Shown piece after piece: positions 9,073 through 18,188 of a stretch of DNA of 64,000 bases. The translations under genes were made by a program, and so were the position numbers. Position 1 is the stretch's first letter. The number at the start of each line of letters is the position of its first letter. Source of the DNA: Capnocytophaga haemolytica (GTDB taxonomy: Bacteria > Bacteroidota > Bacteroidia > Flavobacteriales > Flavobacteriaceae); the NCBI RefSeq assembly GCF_001553545.1, contig NZ_CP014227.1:2152501-2216500 (forward strand). Reading direction: 5' to 3'. The notes under the pieces are model-generated. The model saw only the letters and a list, made by a program, of their open reading frames with translations, was not told the origin of the DNA and made no database searches.

Positions 9073-9789
9073 ATGAGCAAACTAAAACTAATAACATTTA
9101 ACCTTCAAAACCTTCACAACGCAGAGTTTAAACAGTTCTTTACTCGATTTTTTGAAGATTTTGATAAGACAGGACTCAGCACCGAAACAGATCCTGACTT
9201 TAAAGCACTCTTCGACAACTTAAAGGCTAAAATCCCGACCTTGGACAAAGCCTCTCAACAGATCAGGGCAAATGAAGAGACCAAAAAATTAGCCCAGCTC
9301 GACAGAGTCAGAGATTACGATATGCAGGCTTTGCGCGATAGCATCCGCCCATATAAAAATGCAAAGACGGAAGCTAAGCAGGCGGCTTACTCAGCCCTAA
9401 AAACAGTGCTTGACAAATACAAAGAAGTCAGCAAGGACACTTACGAGGAGGAAACCAGTGAGCTGAACTCGCTGATCGCCACCCTCAAAGGTGATGAATG
9501 TAAGGCGCACGTCAAAGAGCTATCAATCAAGAACTTTATCGATGAGCTGGAGACTTCCAACAATCAATTCAACGAGCTTTTTTCACATCGCTCATTCCAA
9601 GTATTGCAAAAAGAGACGTTTAGCATTCGCACGCTACGCAAAGAGATTGGCGAAATATACCAGAGCTTGTGCAACTACGTAGTAACGCTTGCCAACATTA
9701 AGCAAGACGAGTTCTACAAAAAAGTGCTGGACGTGATCAACAACAGCAGAAAGTATTACGCTGACGTCCTTTCCCGTAGAAAACAATAG
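9073..9789 (+). CDS. DUF6261-like protein, paralogue 1
   Basis: 238 residues, helical and charged, no signal peptide or membrane segment. It resembles the protein encoded at 27503-28348. Both open with a short strand of the form K(L/I)xxxNxxNLxN, continue with long amphipathic helices, have a (S/T)(S/K)(D/E)(S/T)YE motif mid-protein, and have a helix where FNELFSHR here matches FMELYRTR there. The resemblance matches the DUF6261 family of Bacteroidota, function unknown. fmt starts 6 nt after the stop, suggesting co-transcription. The upstream promoter lies ~480 nt away across a repeat array. Confidence 0.65.
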   Translation: MSKLKLITFNLQNLHNAEFKQFFTRFFEDFDKTGLSTETDPDFKALFDNLKAKIPTLDKASQQIRANEETKKLAQLDRVRDYDMQALRDSIRPYKNAKTEAKQAAYSALKTVLDKYKEVSKDTYEEETSELNSLIATLKGDECKAHVKELSIKNFIDELETSNNQFNELFSHRSFQVLQKETFSIRTLRKEIGEIYQSLCNYVVTLANIKQDEFYKKVLDVINNSRKYYADVLSRRKQ

Positions 9790-9795
9790 ATATCA

Positions 9796-10743
9796 ATGAA
9801 AAAAGTTCGGATAGTATTTATGGGCACGCCTGAATTTGCTGCGGCAAGTCTGCGTGCCCTCGTCGAAAACGGTTACAATGTGGTCGGCGTAGTTACGGTG
9901 GCTGACAAACCTTCGGGCAGAGGGCAGAAAGTACACAGCTCGGCAGTAAAGCAGTACGCAGAAAGCCAGCGCATCCCCGTGTTGCAACCCACCAACTTAA
10001 AAGACGACCAGTTCGTAAGCGAGCTAAAAGCACTCGCCCCCGACGTGCAGGTGGTGGTAGCATTCAGGATGCTCCCTAAGAAAGTTTGGGCGCTACCCAC
10101 CCTCGGCACCTTCAACCTGCACGCATCGCTATTGCCGCAGTACCGCGGATCGGCACCGATCAACTGGGCAATCATCAACGGCGAGCGCGAGACGGGCGTA
10201 ACGACCTTCCTCATCGATGAGAAGATCGACACGGGGGCAATCCTCCTGCAAGAACGCGTACCGATCACCGAGAGCGAAACGGCGGGCACCTTGCACGATA
10301 AGCTGATGGAGGTCGGCGCTGCATTAGTGTTAAAAACCGTCGATCTGCTCGAGAGCGGTGAGGTTGCACCAACGGAGCAACCCAATAAGGATTTGCTGTC
10401 GGACGCTCCTAAGATATTTAAGGAGACCTGCAAAATCAATTGGGAAGATGAGGGGCATAAGATTGAGCTGCTGATCCGCGGAATGAGCCCCTACCCTACT
10501 GCGTGGGCTGTGCTGCACAATGGCGACAAGGAATTTGACGTGAAGATTTACGATGCGAAGTTCCACCCATCGCCGTCGCAAGAGGCGATAGGGAGTCTCT
10601 GCGTAGAAAAGCGACAGCTAAAGGTGGCGGTAAAGGGCGGCTACTTAGAAATACGCGAGCTACAGCTTCCAGCCAAGAAGCGGATGCGCGCGGCTGATTT
10701 ACTCAACGGATTTTCTCTTGCAGCTAATGCGAGATTTTCATAG
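9796..10743 (+). CDS. fmt: Methionyl-tRNA formyltransferase
   Basis: 315 residues, the usual length. The N-terminal formyltransferase domain has the opening RIVFMGTPEFAAASL, the catalytic-loop region NLHASLLPQYRGSAPINWAI (formyl-donor site Asn/His) and a VTTFLIDEKIDTG strand. The C-terminal OB-like domain covers ~205-310 and includes the IRGMSPYPTAW motif. It formylates initiator Met-tRNA using 10-formyl-THF. The start is 6 nt after the DUF6261-like gene, so they are likely one transcript. Confidence 0.96.
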   Translation: MKKVRIVFMGTPEFAAASLRALVENGYNVVGVVTVADKPSGRGQKVHSSAVKQYAESQRIPVLQPTNLKDDQFVSELKALAPDVQVVVAFRMLPKKVWALPTLGTFNLHASLLPQYRGSAPINWAIINGERETGVTTFLIDEKIDTGAILLQERVPITESETAGTLHDKLMEVGAALVLKTVDLLESGEVAPTEQPNKDLLSDAPKIFKETCKINWEDEGHKIELLIRGMSPYPTAWAVLHNGDKEFDVKIYDAKFHPSPSQEAIGSLCVEKRQLKVAVKGGYLEIRELQLPAKKRMRAADLLNGFSLAANARFS

Positions 10744-10762
10744 CTAATAGTTTTTTCAAATG

Positions 10763-10794
10763 AAAAGCGAGACCAGATTACTGATCTCGCTTTT
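10763..10794. terminator. Bidirectional terminator between fmt and the LptF/G gene
   Basis: AAAAGCGAGA (10763-10772) pairs perfectly with TCTCGCTTTT (10785-10794). The A run on one side and T run on the other serve both convergent genes. Confidence 0.85.
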
Positions 10795-10815
10795 CTATTT
10801 ACCAACTTATGATAG

Positions 10816-12366
10816 CTATGCTCTTTTTTTCTTAAATAATCCTTTGAGGGAACGCAGCGGGGCAAAGAGCCACCTAAAAATTTTCTTGATGAAGTTGCGC
10901 AGCACGCCAACCCACCTGAAATACGGCTTTAAGAAGACGCCCAGCTTATGTGCCCACTCAAATTGAAATACCGCCTTATCGGTCGTGACCATATACGTGA
11001 GGTAAATCCCTAAGGGCAAGAGCAGCAGTGCGGGAATCCACGGTGCGAGCGCAGGGTTGATGGTGTTGTTCTCAGCAATATTCTTCACAAATAGCCCGAG
11101 GAAGTAGTACGTCAAGAAAAGAATCATCGCGAACACTAAGGGCAAGCCTATCCCGCCTTTGCGAATGACCGCGCCAAGGGGTGCGGCGACGAAGAACAGT
11201 ACAAAACACGCCACGGCAAGGGCAAATTTATCGCTCAGGTTGATGATATGCAGGTTCATTTGCTTGTAGCGGAACTCAACGTCGGTTTGCCTAAAGTCAA
11301 CACTTTCGAATCGCGACTGATTGTTGCTCATCGCCATATCGAGCAGTATGCCTCGGCGTTCGGGCTTAACGATATGGATCAATTCACGCACCGATTTTAT
11401 CTCCTTCGGTGGAGTTTTCTTCTTTTCAGGGGTCTGGCTGAGGCTCGGATCATTTCTTTCGGTGAAAACAGGCATCCTTCGGAACATATTATCGCCGTAA
11501 TCCATCACACTTTGTTTGAAATCACTCTTCAGCGAATCAATTGCGTACGAAAGTTGCCCCACGTTCATCATTCGGTAGGTTGTTACCCCCGATTTTTCAT
11601 TGAAATCGACATCATTCAGGTGTGATAAATCCATATTAATGATGTATTTATCAAAGTGAACCTTTGCAAACGGCACTTTTTGCTCTCTCTCGTAGCTATT
11701 TGTCTTGATATCCTCATAGTAGCTACCGTCCCGCAGAATGAGTTGAAGGAATCCATTGTTGTTTTTTGAGCTCCGCAGTTCTCCGTGTTTAGCGTTAATG
11801 ACGGTTCTGTTCACCAGATCAGGTGCTTTTTTGTGTATAAGGACATTTTCGAGGTACTGATCATTATCACCGTGTTTTTTACCGACTTTTATACTGATAT
11901 CATCACCCACTTTGGAGAAAATTCCTTCGGGAATGGCCATCGCGGGTTTTACTTTGGCAATATTCTCACGGAGCGCGCGCACCTCGCGGTAGGCTACGGG
12001 TATCAAATTATTGGCAAGGAAGAAAGTGCCGATGCACAGCAAAGTCATCAGTATGATTAGGGGGCGCATAACGCGCAGCAGAGAAATTCCTGATGCTTTC
12101 ATCGCCGCGAACTCGTAATTCTCAGCAAACGCGCCGAAGGTCATAATCGATGACACCACCACCGCCAAAGGCATAATGATGGGTATCAACTGGGGGATGA
12201 AAAAGAGTAAAAACTTACCGATGATCCATAATTCGAGCCCGCGCCCCGCCAGCTCATCGATGTAAGTCCATATCGTGTGGAATACAAAGATAAGAATCAA
12301 CACGGAGAGTGTGGCGACGAAGTTTCGCAGGAACTGTGAAAGTACGTATCGGTCTAATATTCTCAT
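10816..12366 (-). CDS. LptF/LptG-family (YjgP/YjgQ) lipopolysaccharide export permease
   Basis: 516 residues from the ATG at 12366; the longer frame to 12414 adds 16 residues before the canonical MRILDRYVLSQFLRNF start. Three N-terminal membrane segments (~15-35, 55-80, 100-120), a periplasmic beta-jellyroll-like domain (~130-330) and three C-terminal membrane segments (~345-440) match the family. It works in the inner-membrane LptBFG ABC complex that extracts LPS for export. A basic ~60-residue C-terminal tail (KKKRA end) is an addition. It follows the lolA gene by 72 nt, a plausible operon of outer-membrane biogenesis genes. Confidence 0.88.
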   Translation of the reverse strand: MRILDRYVLSQFLRNFVATLSVLILIFVFHTIWTYIDELAGRGLELWIIGKFLLFFIPQLIPIIMPLAVVVSSIMTFGAFAENYEFAAMKASGISLLRVMRPLIILMTLLCIGTFFLANNLIPVAYREVRALRENIAKVKPAMAIPEGIFSKVGDDISIKVGKKHGDNDQYLENVLIHKKAPDLVNRTVINAKHGELRSSKNNNGFLQLILRDGSYYEDIKTNSYEREQKVPFAKVHFDKYIINMDLSHLNDVDFNEKSGVTTYRMMNVGQLSYAIDSLKSDFKQSVMDYGDNMFRRMPVFTERNDPSLSQTPEKKKTPPKEIKSVRELIHIVKPERRGILLDMAMSNNQSRFESVDFRQTDVEFRYKQMNLHIINLSDKFALAVACFVLFFVAAPLGAVIRKGGIGLPLVFAMILFLTYYFLGLFVKNIAENNTINPALAPWIPALLLLPLGIYLTYMVTTDKAVFQFEWAHKLGVFLKPYFRWVGVLRNFIKKIFRWLFAPLRSLKGLFKKKRA

Positions 12367-12438
12367 ATCAGGGAGTAAATAATTTGTTGATTTTAGGGCA
12401 AAGAAGAAGCGCATAGGGGGTTTCTGCGCGCTATTTTG

Positions 12439-13080
12439 TTACAATTCAGAGATCACGTAACCTTCTTTTTTGTATTTTTCTCTGTCGAACTTAAACAGAT
12501 TGGCTGAAATAGGCTGATTTGTTTTGAAAGTATTCACCGTGATAGTAGTTCTGGTGCCATTTTTACCTATTTCAATCAGATTGTAGATACTTTTGGTCTG
12601 AGTGTCTATCCCGAGGAGTATCTGCTTTACTTCAGAGTTTGCTTTTTGGGGCTTGAGCTCTATGTACTGTATTTTTCTACCTTTTACTTTTTGCTGGATG
12701 TCCCACTTATAGGTGTATCCTTTCTTGTAAAAGGTCAACATCTTCGACGGGGTAATAGTAGCGTCGTTGCCTGCATTCTTTTCAATGGTCACTTCTTGAT
12801 TTTCAGGCACGATTGTATAGGTTTTGTTGCCATCGTATATTTTTGTAGCGCCGAGATAGTTGAGCACGTACTTATCCTTAGCAATCGTGACATTGCCACG
12901 AGTCTCCTGCTTGATATTCTCAGCCATATTGTCCAAATTATACTTGAAATCGATGTAAATGTTCTCGTACGAGGTCATTTTTTTGTAGACTTCATCCAGC
13001 AGGTTCTTAGCTTTGTCTGCTTTTTGGGCGTTGGCGATTGTGGCTACGAAAGCCATCATCATTATTAGTGTTCTTCTCAT
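12439..13080 (-). CDS. lolA: LolA-family outer-membrane lipoprotein carrier protein
   Basis: 213 residues with a signal peptide (MMMAFVATIANAQ, cleavage after ~residue 18). The mature protein has the LolA/LppC half-barrel features: YKKMTSYENIYIDFKYNL, a GNVTIAKDKYVLNYLG strand and a repeated YDGNKTYTIVPENQEVTI strand. LolA shuttles lipoproteins across the periplasm, of which this genus has many. It lies between ftsK and the LptF/G gene, all on the minus strand. Confidence 0.85.
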   Translation of the reverse strand: MRRTLIMMMAFVATIANAQKADKAKNLLDEVYKKMTSYENIYIDFKYNLDNMAENIKQETRGNVTIAKDKYVLNYLGATKIYDGNKTYTIVPENQEVTIEKNAGNDATITPSKMLTFYKKGYTYKWDIQQKVKGRKIQYIELKPQKANSEVKQILLGIDTQTKSIYNLIEIGKNGTRTTITVNTFKTNQPISANLFKFDREKYKKEGYVISEL

Positions 13081-13165
13081 TATTTTTACTACTTTTATAA
13101 TTTAATTTTTCGTGTATAAATATATCAATTATCGTTCCAAACTGTGTTTTTGAGTTAGAAAGTTG

Positions 13166-15553
13166 TTAGAATTCCTGTCCGCCGAGCAGTCTATCGAGCG
13201 AGGTAATGTCCTGAATAAGAACTTGTCGTGCTTTACTTCCCTCAAAAGGTCCGACAACCCCTGCGTGCTCTAATTGATCGATCAGGCGACCTGCGCGATT
13301 ATATCCCAGTTTGAGTTTTCGTTGTAGCAGTGAAGCAGATCCCTGTTGTGCATTGACGACCACCTCAGCCGCCTCACGAAACATAGGGTCACGCTCCGAG
13401 GGATCAAAGTCCAAGTCCGCCGACTCACCGTCAGGACCCACATATTCAGGCAATAGGTACGCATCGGGGTAGGCTTTTTGCGCACCTATATACTCGGTAA
13501 TGCGCTTTACCTCAGGCGTATCAACAAATGCACACTGAATGCGCACAGGCTCATTGCCCTGAGTGTAGAGCATATCTCCACGACCTATCAACTGTTCGGC
13601 ACCAGAGCCATCTAATATGGTTTTGGAGTCGATCTTAGAGGTAACACGGAAGGCAATACGGGCGGGGAAGTTCGCCTTGATAATCCCTGTAATGACGTTC
13701 ACCGACGGACGCTGAGTGGCTATAATAAGGTGAATACCAATAGCCCGCGCAAGCTGAGCTAAACGAGCAATAGGCAGTTCGACTTCCTTCCCAGCGGTCA
13801 TAATCAAGTCGGCAAATTCATCAACCACCAGCACTATATAAGGAAGGAATCGGTGACCATCGTTGGGGTTCAGCTGACGGGCTTTGAACTTGGCATTGTA
13901 TTCTTTAATATTGCGGACTTGTGCATTCTTAAGAAGCTCGTAGCGGTTATCCATCTCAATACAGAGCGAATTGAGTGTATTAACTACTTTTTTATTGTCA
14001 GTGATAATCGCCTCTTCACTATCGGGGAGTTTCGCTAAGAAGTGGCGCTCAATATGCTCAAATATAGAGAGCTCAACCTTCTTAGGATCGACAAGGACAA
14101 ATTTAACCTCTGCAGGGTGTTTCTTGTAGATTAGCGAGGTAAGCACCACATTGATACCCACTGATTTTCCCTGTCCTGTAGCCCCTGCCATCAAGAGGTG
14201 AGGCATCTTGGTGAGGTCGGTCACGAAAGTTTCATTGCTGATAGTTTTCCCGAAGGCTATCGGAAGCTCCATCTCGGCGTGTTGAAACTTCGGAGAAGTG
14301 ATCATTGTGCGCATATGCACCATTGTCGGCTTCTTGTTAGGTACCTCTATACCAATGGTTCCTTTACCAGGGATTGGCGCAATAATGCGGATGCCAAGTG
14401 CTGCCAATGAGAGAGCTATATCATCCTCAAGGTTTTTAATTTTCGAGATGCGAATACCTGCCACAGGCACGATTTCATAGAGAGTTACCGTAGGACCAAT
14501 GGTAGCTTTAATCTGCGAGATCTCAATCTTGTAATCACGGAGCGTTTGTACAATGGTATTCTTGTTCTCCTCAAGCTCTTCTTGATTGATAATGATACCA
14601 CTATCCTTAGATTCGTCGAGAAGGTCAATAGAAGGAAAGCGGTAATCGCTCAGATCCAAACGTGGGTCATATTCGCCATAGTTTTCTACGAGTTTCTGTG
14701 CTAACGCCTCTGGATCAACCTCTTCTGTTTGAATAGGCTTCTGCACTTCGAAGTTGAGTTCCCCATCAGAAGGTGGATTGGTTATTAGTAAATCTCCTTG
14801 ATTCTCAACGTCTAAGAAAGGTATTTCGCGTTTGTGTGTAAAAGGATCTAACTTTTCGTTTTCTTCTTGTTTTATAAAGATATCTCCTTCTTGAGATACC
14901 TCACTTTCGTCGTCGGAGTGTTGTACTTCTTCGTCTTCATTCTCTTCTGGGAATTCTTCTTTAGAAAACTTATGAGTCATTCCTCCAAAGAAGGAAGTAA
15001 CTTTTTCGACTGTTAGATCAAGCTTGAAAATCAAATAGAAAAGCAAGAAGAGTAGCAACAGCAGCACTGTGCCAATCTTGCCTAAATAGTCTTGCAAGAA
15101 ATGGTTGACTTCATAGCCTGATACCCCAGCTAATACGGTAGCCTTGCCAGTGAGAAAGCCTAAGAATGTGGAGATAAAAACCATCCAAAGGATACCCCAA
15201 AACCAGCGATTTAGTAGTGGACGTTTGAGGTTGAAAGTGTACTTCATCCCCGTGAGGAAAAGGAGTGCAAGTGGAATGAATATCGCTACACCAAATCCTT
15301 GATATACAAACAAGTGACCTAAGTAAGCGCCTATTTTACTAGTAAGGTTCTCAGCAGTTTCTTCACGGTTGGTGATATCATCCCATACGCTTTGGTCTGT
15401 TTCCCAAGTAAAGAAGTACGACAAGAATGTTACCATTAAATAAATAGTAAGTATTATCAGGGCTAATCCGAAGAAGAGCCTGCGCTGCTTAGCTTTATCT
15501 ACTGTGCTGGTTTCTTGAGTTTTATCTGATTTTTTATTTTTTTTCTTAGTCAT
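13166..15553 (-). CDS. ftsK: DNA translocase FtsK/SpoIIIE
   Basis: 795 residues. Four membrane segments lie in the first ~180 residues, then an acidic linker (~190-270, e.g. EENEDEEVQHSDDESE), then the alpha/beta motor domain with Walker A GATGQGKSVGIN and Walker B-type YIVLVVDEFADLI. A C-terminal winged-helix gamma domain (LLQRKLKLGYNRAGRLIDQL) reads KOPS-like sites. It clears chromosome DNA from the septum and activates XerCD recombination; a xerD gene lies 2.6 kb away on the other strand. A promoter precedes it. Confidence 0.96.
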   Translation of the reverse strand: MTKKKNKKSDKTQETSTVDKAKQRRLFFGLALIILTIYLMVTFLSYFFTWETDQSVWDDITNREETAENLTSKIGAYLGHLFVYQGFGVAIFIPLALLFLTGMKYTFNLKRPLLNRWFWGILWMVFISTFLGFLTGKATVLAGVSGYEVNHFLQDYLGKIGTVLLLLLFLLFYLIFKLDLTVEKVTSFFGGMTHKFSKEEFPEENEDEEVQHSDDESEVSQEGDIFIKQEENEKLDPFTHKREIPFLDVENQGDLLITNPPSDGELNFEVQKPIQTEEVDPEALAQKLVENYGEYDPRLDLSDYRFPSIDLLDESKDSGIIINQEELEENKNTIVQTLRDYKIEISQIKATIGPTVTLYEIVPVAGIRISKIKNLEDDIALSLAALGIRIIAPIPGKGTIGIEVPNKKPTMVHMRTMITSPKFQHAEMELPIAFGKTISNETFVTDLTKMPHLLMAGATGQGKSVGINVVLTSLIYKKHPAEVKFVLVDPKKVELSIFEHIERHFLAKLPDSEEAIITDNKKVVNTLNSLCIEMDNRYELLKNAQVRNIKEYNAKFKARQLNPNDGHRFLPYIVLVVDEFADLIMTAGKEVELPIARLAQLARAIGIHLIIATQRPSVNVITGIIKANFPARIAFRVTSKIDSKTILDGSGAEQLIGRGDMLYTQGNEPVRIQCAFVDTPEVKRITEYIGAQKAYPDAYLLPEYVGPDGESADLDFDPSERDPMFREAAEVVVNAQQGSASLLQRKLKLGYNRAGRLIDQLEHAGVVGPFEGSKARQVLIQDITSLDRLLGGQEF

Positions 15554-15616
15554 TACCTTTTGAGTGTCTTTTCTCTAATAGAGTGACGAGCTATTTTGAC
15601 ATTCTTTTTGAAGTTG

Positions 15617-15649
15617 CAAAGATACGAATTTTTAGTTTATAAAAACAAA
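15617..15649 (-). promoter_or_regulatory. Promoter for ftsK
   Basis: On the minus strand, TATCTTTG (15617-15624) has TTTG (15646-15649) 21 nt upstream, fitting the Bacteroidota consensus. It lies 64 nt before the start codon. Confidence 0.7.
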
Positions 15650-15760
15650 TATAAAGGGGAGGAGTTGTTTTATTTTTTACAAATAACTTATAAACAAACG
15701 TTTATAGCATCATTTCCATTGTATCACTTTTGTAAAATGAGTGGATTTTTGTAGTTTTTA

Positions 15761-15793
15761 TCCGATACGGATTCGATAGGGGTTCGTTTCTCT
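15761..15793 (+). repeat. 11-bp tandem array, locus 1
   Basis: Three in-phase 11-mers: TCCGATACGGA (15761), TTCGATAGGGG (15772), TTCGTTTCTCT (15783). The same unit occurs at 24.1, 37.4 and 58.5 kb. Confidence 0.7.
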
Positions 15794-15830
15794 TACAACT
15801 AAATTACAACAGCCTTTCAGATCATAAAAA

Positions 15831-15868
15831 TAGTATGCTTACAACATTTTTGTGTTCTAAGCATACTA
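15831..15868 (-). terminator. Terminator after tpx
   Basis: TAGTATGCTT (15831-15840) pairs perfectly with AAGCATACTA (15859-15868), with additional ACA/TGT pairing in the loop. On the minus strand the stem is followed by a T-rich run. Confidence 0.8.
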
Positions 15869-15897
15869 TTTATAAAACTCAAATGTGTGTGATGACA

Positions 15898-16395
15898 CTA
15901 TTTAAGTGCTGCCAAGGCTGCTACGTAGTTTGGCTCATCAGTTGTTTCAGCAACTTGCTCTGTATGAACTACTTTACCATTCTCATCCAATACGATAATC
16001 GCACGTGAGAGTAAGCCTTTGAGCGGGCTATCGGTAAAGACCACTGGGTAGTGAGCTGAGAAATCGCCTCGAAAATCAGATAGCATCGTTAGGTTGTCAA
16101 TTCCCTCAGCAGCACAAAAGCGACCAAGCGCAAAAGGAAGATCTTTTGAGATGCATAAAATTGCTACATTATTGAGCTCTGAAGCCTCTTTGTGAAAGCG
16201 GCGAACGGAGGCTGCACATACCCCTGTATCGACACTTGGGAAGATGTTCAAGACTACCTTTTTGCCTTTGAAATCGTGTAGTGATACTTCTGCCAATTTA
16301 TCACTAACTGACTTAAAATCAGGTGCTGTAGAACCTACTTTTGGTAGTTCGCCTACGGTATGTGCAGGCTCATTGTGGAATGTAATTTTTGCCAT
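15898..16395 (-). CDS. tpx: Thiol peroxidase, atypical 2-Cys peroxiredoxin
   Basis: 165 residues, the usual Tpx length. It has the peroxidatic site VDTGVCAASVRRF and a resolving cysteine in LGRFCAAEGI, with the family opening GELPKVGSTAPDF. It reduces H2O2 and alkyl peroxides in the cytoplasm or periplasm using thioredoxin. Single-gene unit with its own promoter and terminator. Confidence 0.96.
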   Translation of the reverse strand: MAKITFHNEPAHTVGELPKVGSTAPDFKSVSDKLAEVSLHDFKGKKVVLNIFPSVDTGVCAASVRRFHKEASELNNVAILCISKDLPFALGRFCAAEGIDNLTMLSDFRGDFSAHYPVVFTDSPLKGLLSRAIIVLDENGKVVHTEQVAETTDEPNYVAALAALK

Positions 16396-16426
16396 AAAAT
16401 GAACTGTTTTTAATTAATGAATAGGG

Positions 16427-16454
16427 CAAAGGTAGTATTTTTTTTGAAAACAAA
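16427..16454 (-). promoter_or_regulatory. Promoter for tpx
   Basis: Minus-strand TACCTTTG (16427-16434) with TTTG (16451-16454) upstream. The 16-nt spacing is shorter than usual, so the -33 assignment is tentative. Confidence 0.55.
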
Positions 16455-16476
16455 GCACTGTCTTATATTTTTTTTG

Positions 16477-16484
16477 TACTTTTG
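16477..16484 (+). promoter_or_regulatory. -7 element for the DUF1599 operon
   Basis: TACTTTTG lies 24 nt before the start codon. No good TTTG stands at the expected distance upstream. Confidence 0.5.
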
Positions 16485-16508
16485 CACTTGAATCATTAGG
16501 ATAAAGAA

Positions 16509-17048
16509 ATGAATAAAACTATTGAGCAATACAATAATGTTGTAAAAGAGTGTCAAGCACTTTTCAGCAAAAAAATGAAAGATTACGGGAGTGCGTGGCG
16601 TATTTTGCGGTTGCCTTCCTTAACGGATCAGATTTTTATTAAAGCACAACGTATCAGAGGGTTGCAAGAGAATTCTGTACATAAAATTGAAGAAGATGAG
16701 ACGGCTGAATTCATCGGTATTGTCAATTATGCAGTGATGGCACTTATCCAGATAGATAGAGGTATTGCTACTCAACCTGATTTAGATGCGGAAGAGGCAA
16801 CACTTTTGTATGAAAAAGAGATCGCTGAAACACGCACCCTGATGGAGAATAAGAACCACGATTATGGTGAGGCTTGGCGTGATATGCGAGTGAGTTCGCT
16901 CACGGATCTTATCTTGCAGAAGATATTGAGAGTCAAACAGATTGAAGATAACGAGGGTAAGACCTTGGTGAGTGAAGGCATCAGGGCAAACTATCAGGAT
17001 ATGCTCAACTATGCTGTTTTCGCACTAATTCATTTAGGTTTGGCATAG
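16509..17048 (+). CDS. DUF1599 (nucleotide-modification-associated domain 1) protein
   Basis: 179 residues formed by two homologous halves. KMKDYGSAWRILRLPSLTDQ (~20-40) recurs as KNHDYGEAWRDMRVSSLTDL (~115-135), and each half ends in an (I/L)NYAV(M/F)ALI helix. This is the DUF1599 duplication. The family is linked by comparative genomics to nucleotide or base modification, but in Bacteroidota it is a conserved stand-alone gene of unproven function. The DoxX-type gene follows by 45 nt. Confidence 0.85.
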   Translation: MNKTIEQYNNVVKECQALFSKKMKDYGSAWRILRLPSLTDQIFIKAQRIRGLQENSVHKIEEDETAEFIGIVNYAVMALIQIDRGIATQPDLDAEEATLLYEKEIAETRTLMENKNHDYGEAWRDMRVSSLTDLILQKILRVKQIEDNEGKTLVSEGIRANYQDMLNYAVFALIHLGLA

Positions 17049-17093
17049 TTTTTGATATAAGTAAAACAATAATGTTTATTTTTGTAGTAAGTT

Positions 17094-18188
17094 ATGAAAT
17101 ATGTAATTAACTGTATTAGGGTTGTAGTTGGTATTATTTTTATCATTAGTGGCCTTGTAAAGCTAAATGACCCTGTTGGTTTTGCTATTAAGTTAGAAGA
17201 GTATTTCAGTAAGCCTGTGCTTAATATGCCTGTATTTGAGCCTTTTGCAATGGCTATCGGGATCTTAGTATGTATCACAGAGGTAACCTTGGGAGTGATG
17301 CTATTGGTTGGTTATTTAAAAAAGCTAACCTTATGGCTACTGATAGCAATGACGGTGTATTTTGGCTTTTTAACCTTCTATTCTGCTTATTTTAATAAGG
17401 TTACGGACTGTGGATGCTTTGGTGATGCAATTAAATTTACCCCTTGGCAATCTTTTACTAAGGATATGGTGCTATTGGCATTAGTACTCATTCTGTTTTG
17501 GGGACAAAAGTATATCAAACCTATTGCAAAGGGAATGATTCCACTGTACTTTACTCTTGCAGGGATTATCGTTAGTGCCTTGGTAGTTAATTACACTTAT
17601 AAACATCTACCTATCAAAGATTTCCGTCCGTATAAGATCGGTGCCAATATCCCTGAGGGAATGGTTGTTCCAGAGGGAGCCCCTCTACCTAAATATGAAT
17701 ATCACTGGCGATTTATAGTTAATGGCAAAGAGAAAGTGGTTACTACTAACGGAAAATATCCGAAAGTGAACGGTGAGTTTAAGGACGTCACAACAGAGAT
17801 GATTGACAAGGGATATGTACCTCCTATTCACGATTTTTATATTGAGGACAAGGATAGAAAGAGTTACTTTGATGATTTTATGAAGGAAGAAAAACTAATG
17901 ATGGTCGTCTCTGAAGATATCGGAAAGGCTGATGTAGAGGCATTTAAAGCTGTAAAAGTAACTACTGACAGAGCTTTAAAAGAAGGCTATACAGTTATTG
18001 GGCTTACTTCAACTCTTGACAAGGCAGACAAATTAGTAAAGGATTATGAGCTCAATTTTAGGTTCTATTATAATGATGAGAAAACGCTTAAAACAATGAT
18101 CCGATCTAACCCTGGCGTGATAATTCTCAATAAAGGGACTATTAAGATGAAGAAGCATTATTACGACTTAGAGAAACTAAAACTATAA
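17094..18188 (+). CDS. DoxX/MauE-type membrane protein with thioredoxin-like C-terminus (BT_3928 family)
   Basis: 364 residues. The first ~170 residues contain four to five membrane segments with the DoxX/MauE pattern (IFIISGLVKLNDPVGFAIKLEEYF, DCGCFGDAIKF with a Cys pair). The rest is a soluble domain that may be thioredoxin-like, ending in a strand motif NPGVIILNKGTI, but without a CXXC motif. MauE-type proteins pass reducing power across the membrane; function here is an inference. Its stop overlaps the xerD ATG (TAATG), implying coupled translation. Confidence 0.8.
   Translation: MKYVINCIRVVVGIIFIISGLVKLNDPVGFAIKLEEYFSKPVLNMPVFEPFAMAIGILVCITEVTLGVMLLVGYLKKLTLWLLIAMTVYFGFLTFYSAYFNKVTDCGCFGDAIKFTPWQSFTKDMVLLALVLILFWGQKYIKPIAKGMIPLYFTLAGIIVSALVVNYTYKHLPIKDFRPYKIGANIPEGMVVPEGAPLPKYEYHWRFIVNGKEKVVTTNGKYPKVNGEFKDVTTEMIDKGYVPPIHDFYIEDKDRKSYFDDFMKEEKLMMVVSEDIGKADVEAFKAVKVTTDRALKEGYTVIGLTSTLDKADKLVKDYELNFRFYYNDEKTLKTMIRSNPGVIILNKGTIKMKKHYYDLEKLKL

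Larger units (their letters stand above)
15554..15897. other. Intergenic region between ftsK and tpx
   Basis: 344 nt without a gene. It holds the ftsK promoter (15617-15649), an AT-rich stretch, an 11-bp tandem array (15761-15793) and the tpx terminator (15831-15868). Confidence 0.8.
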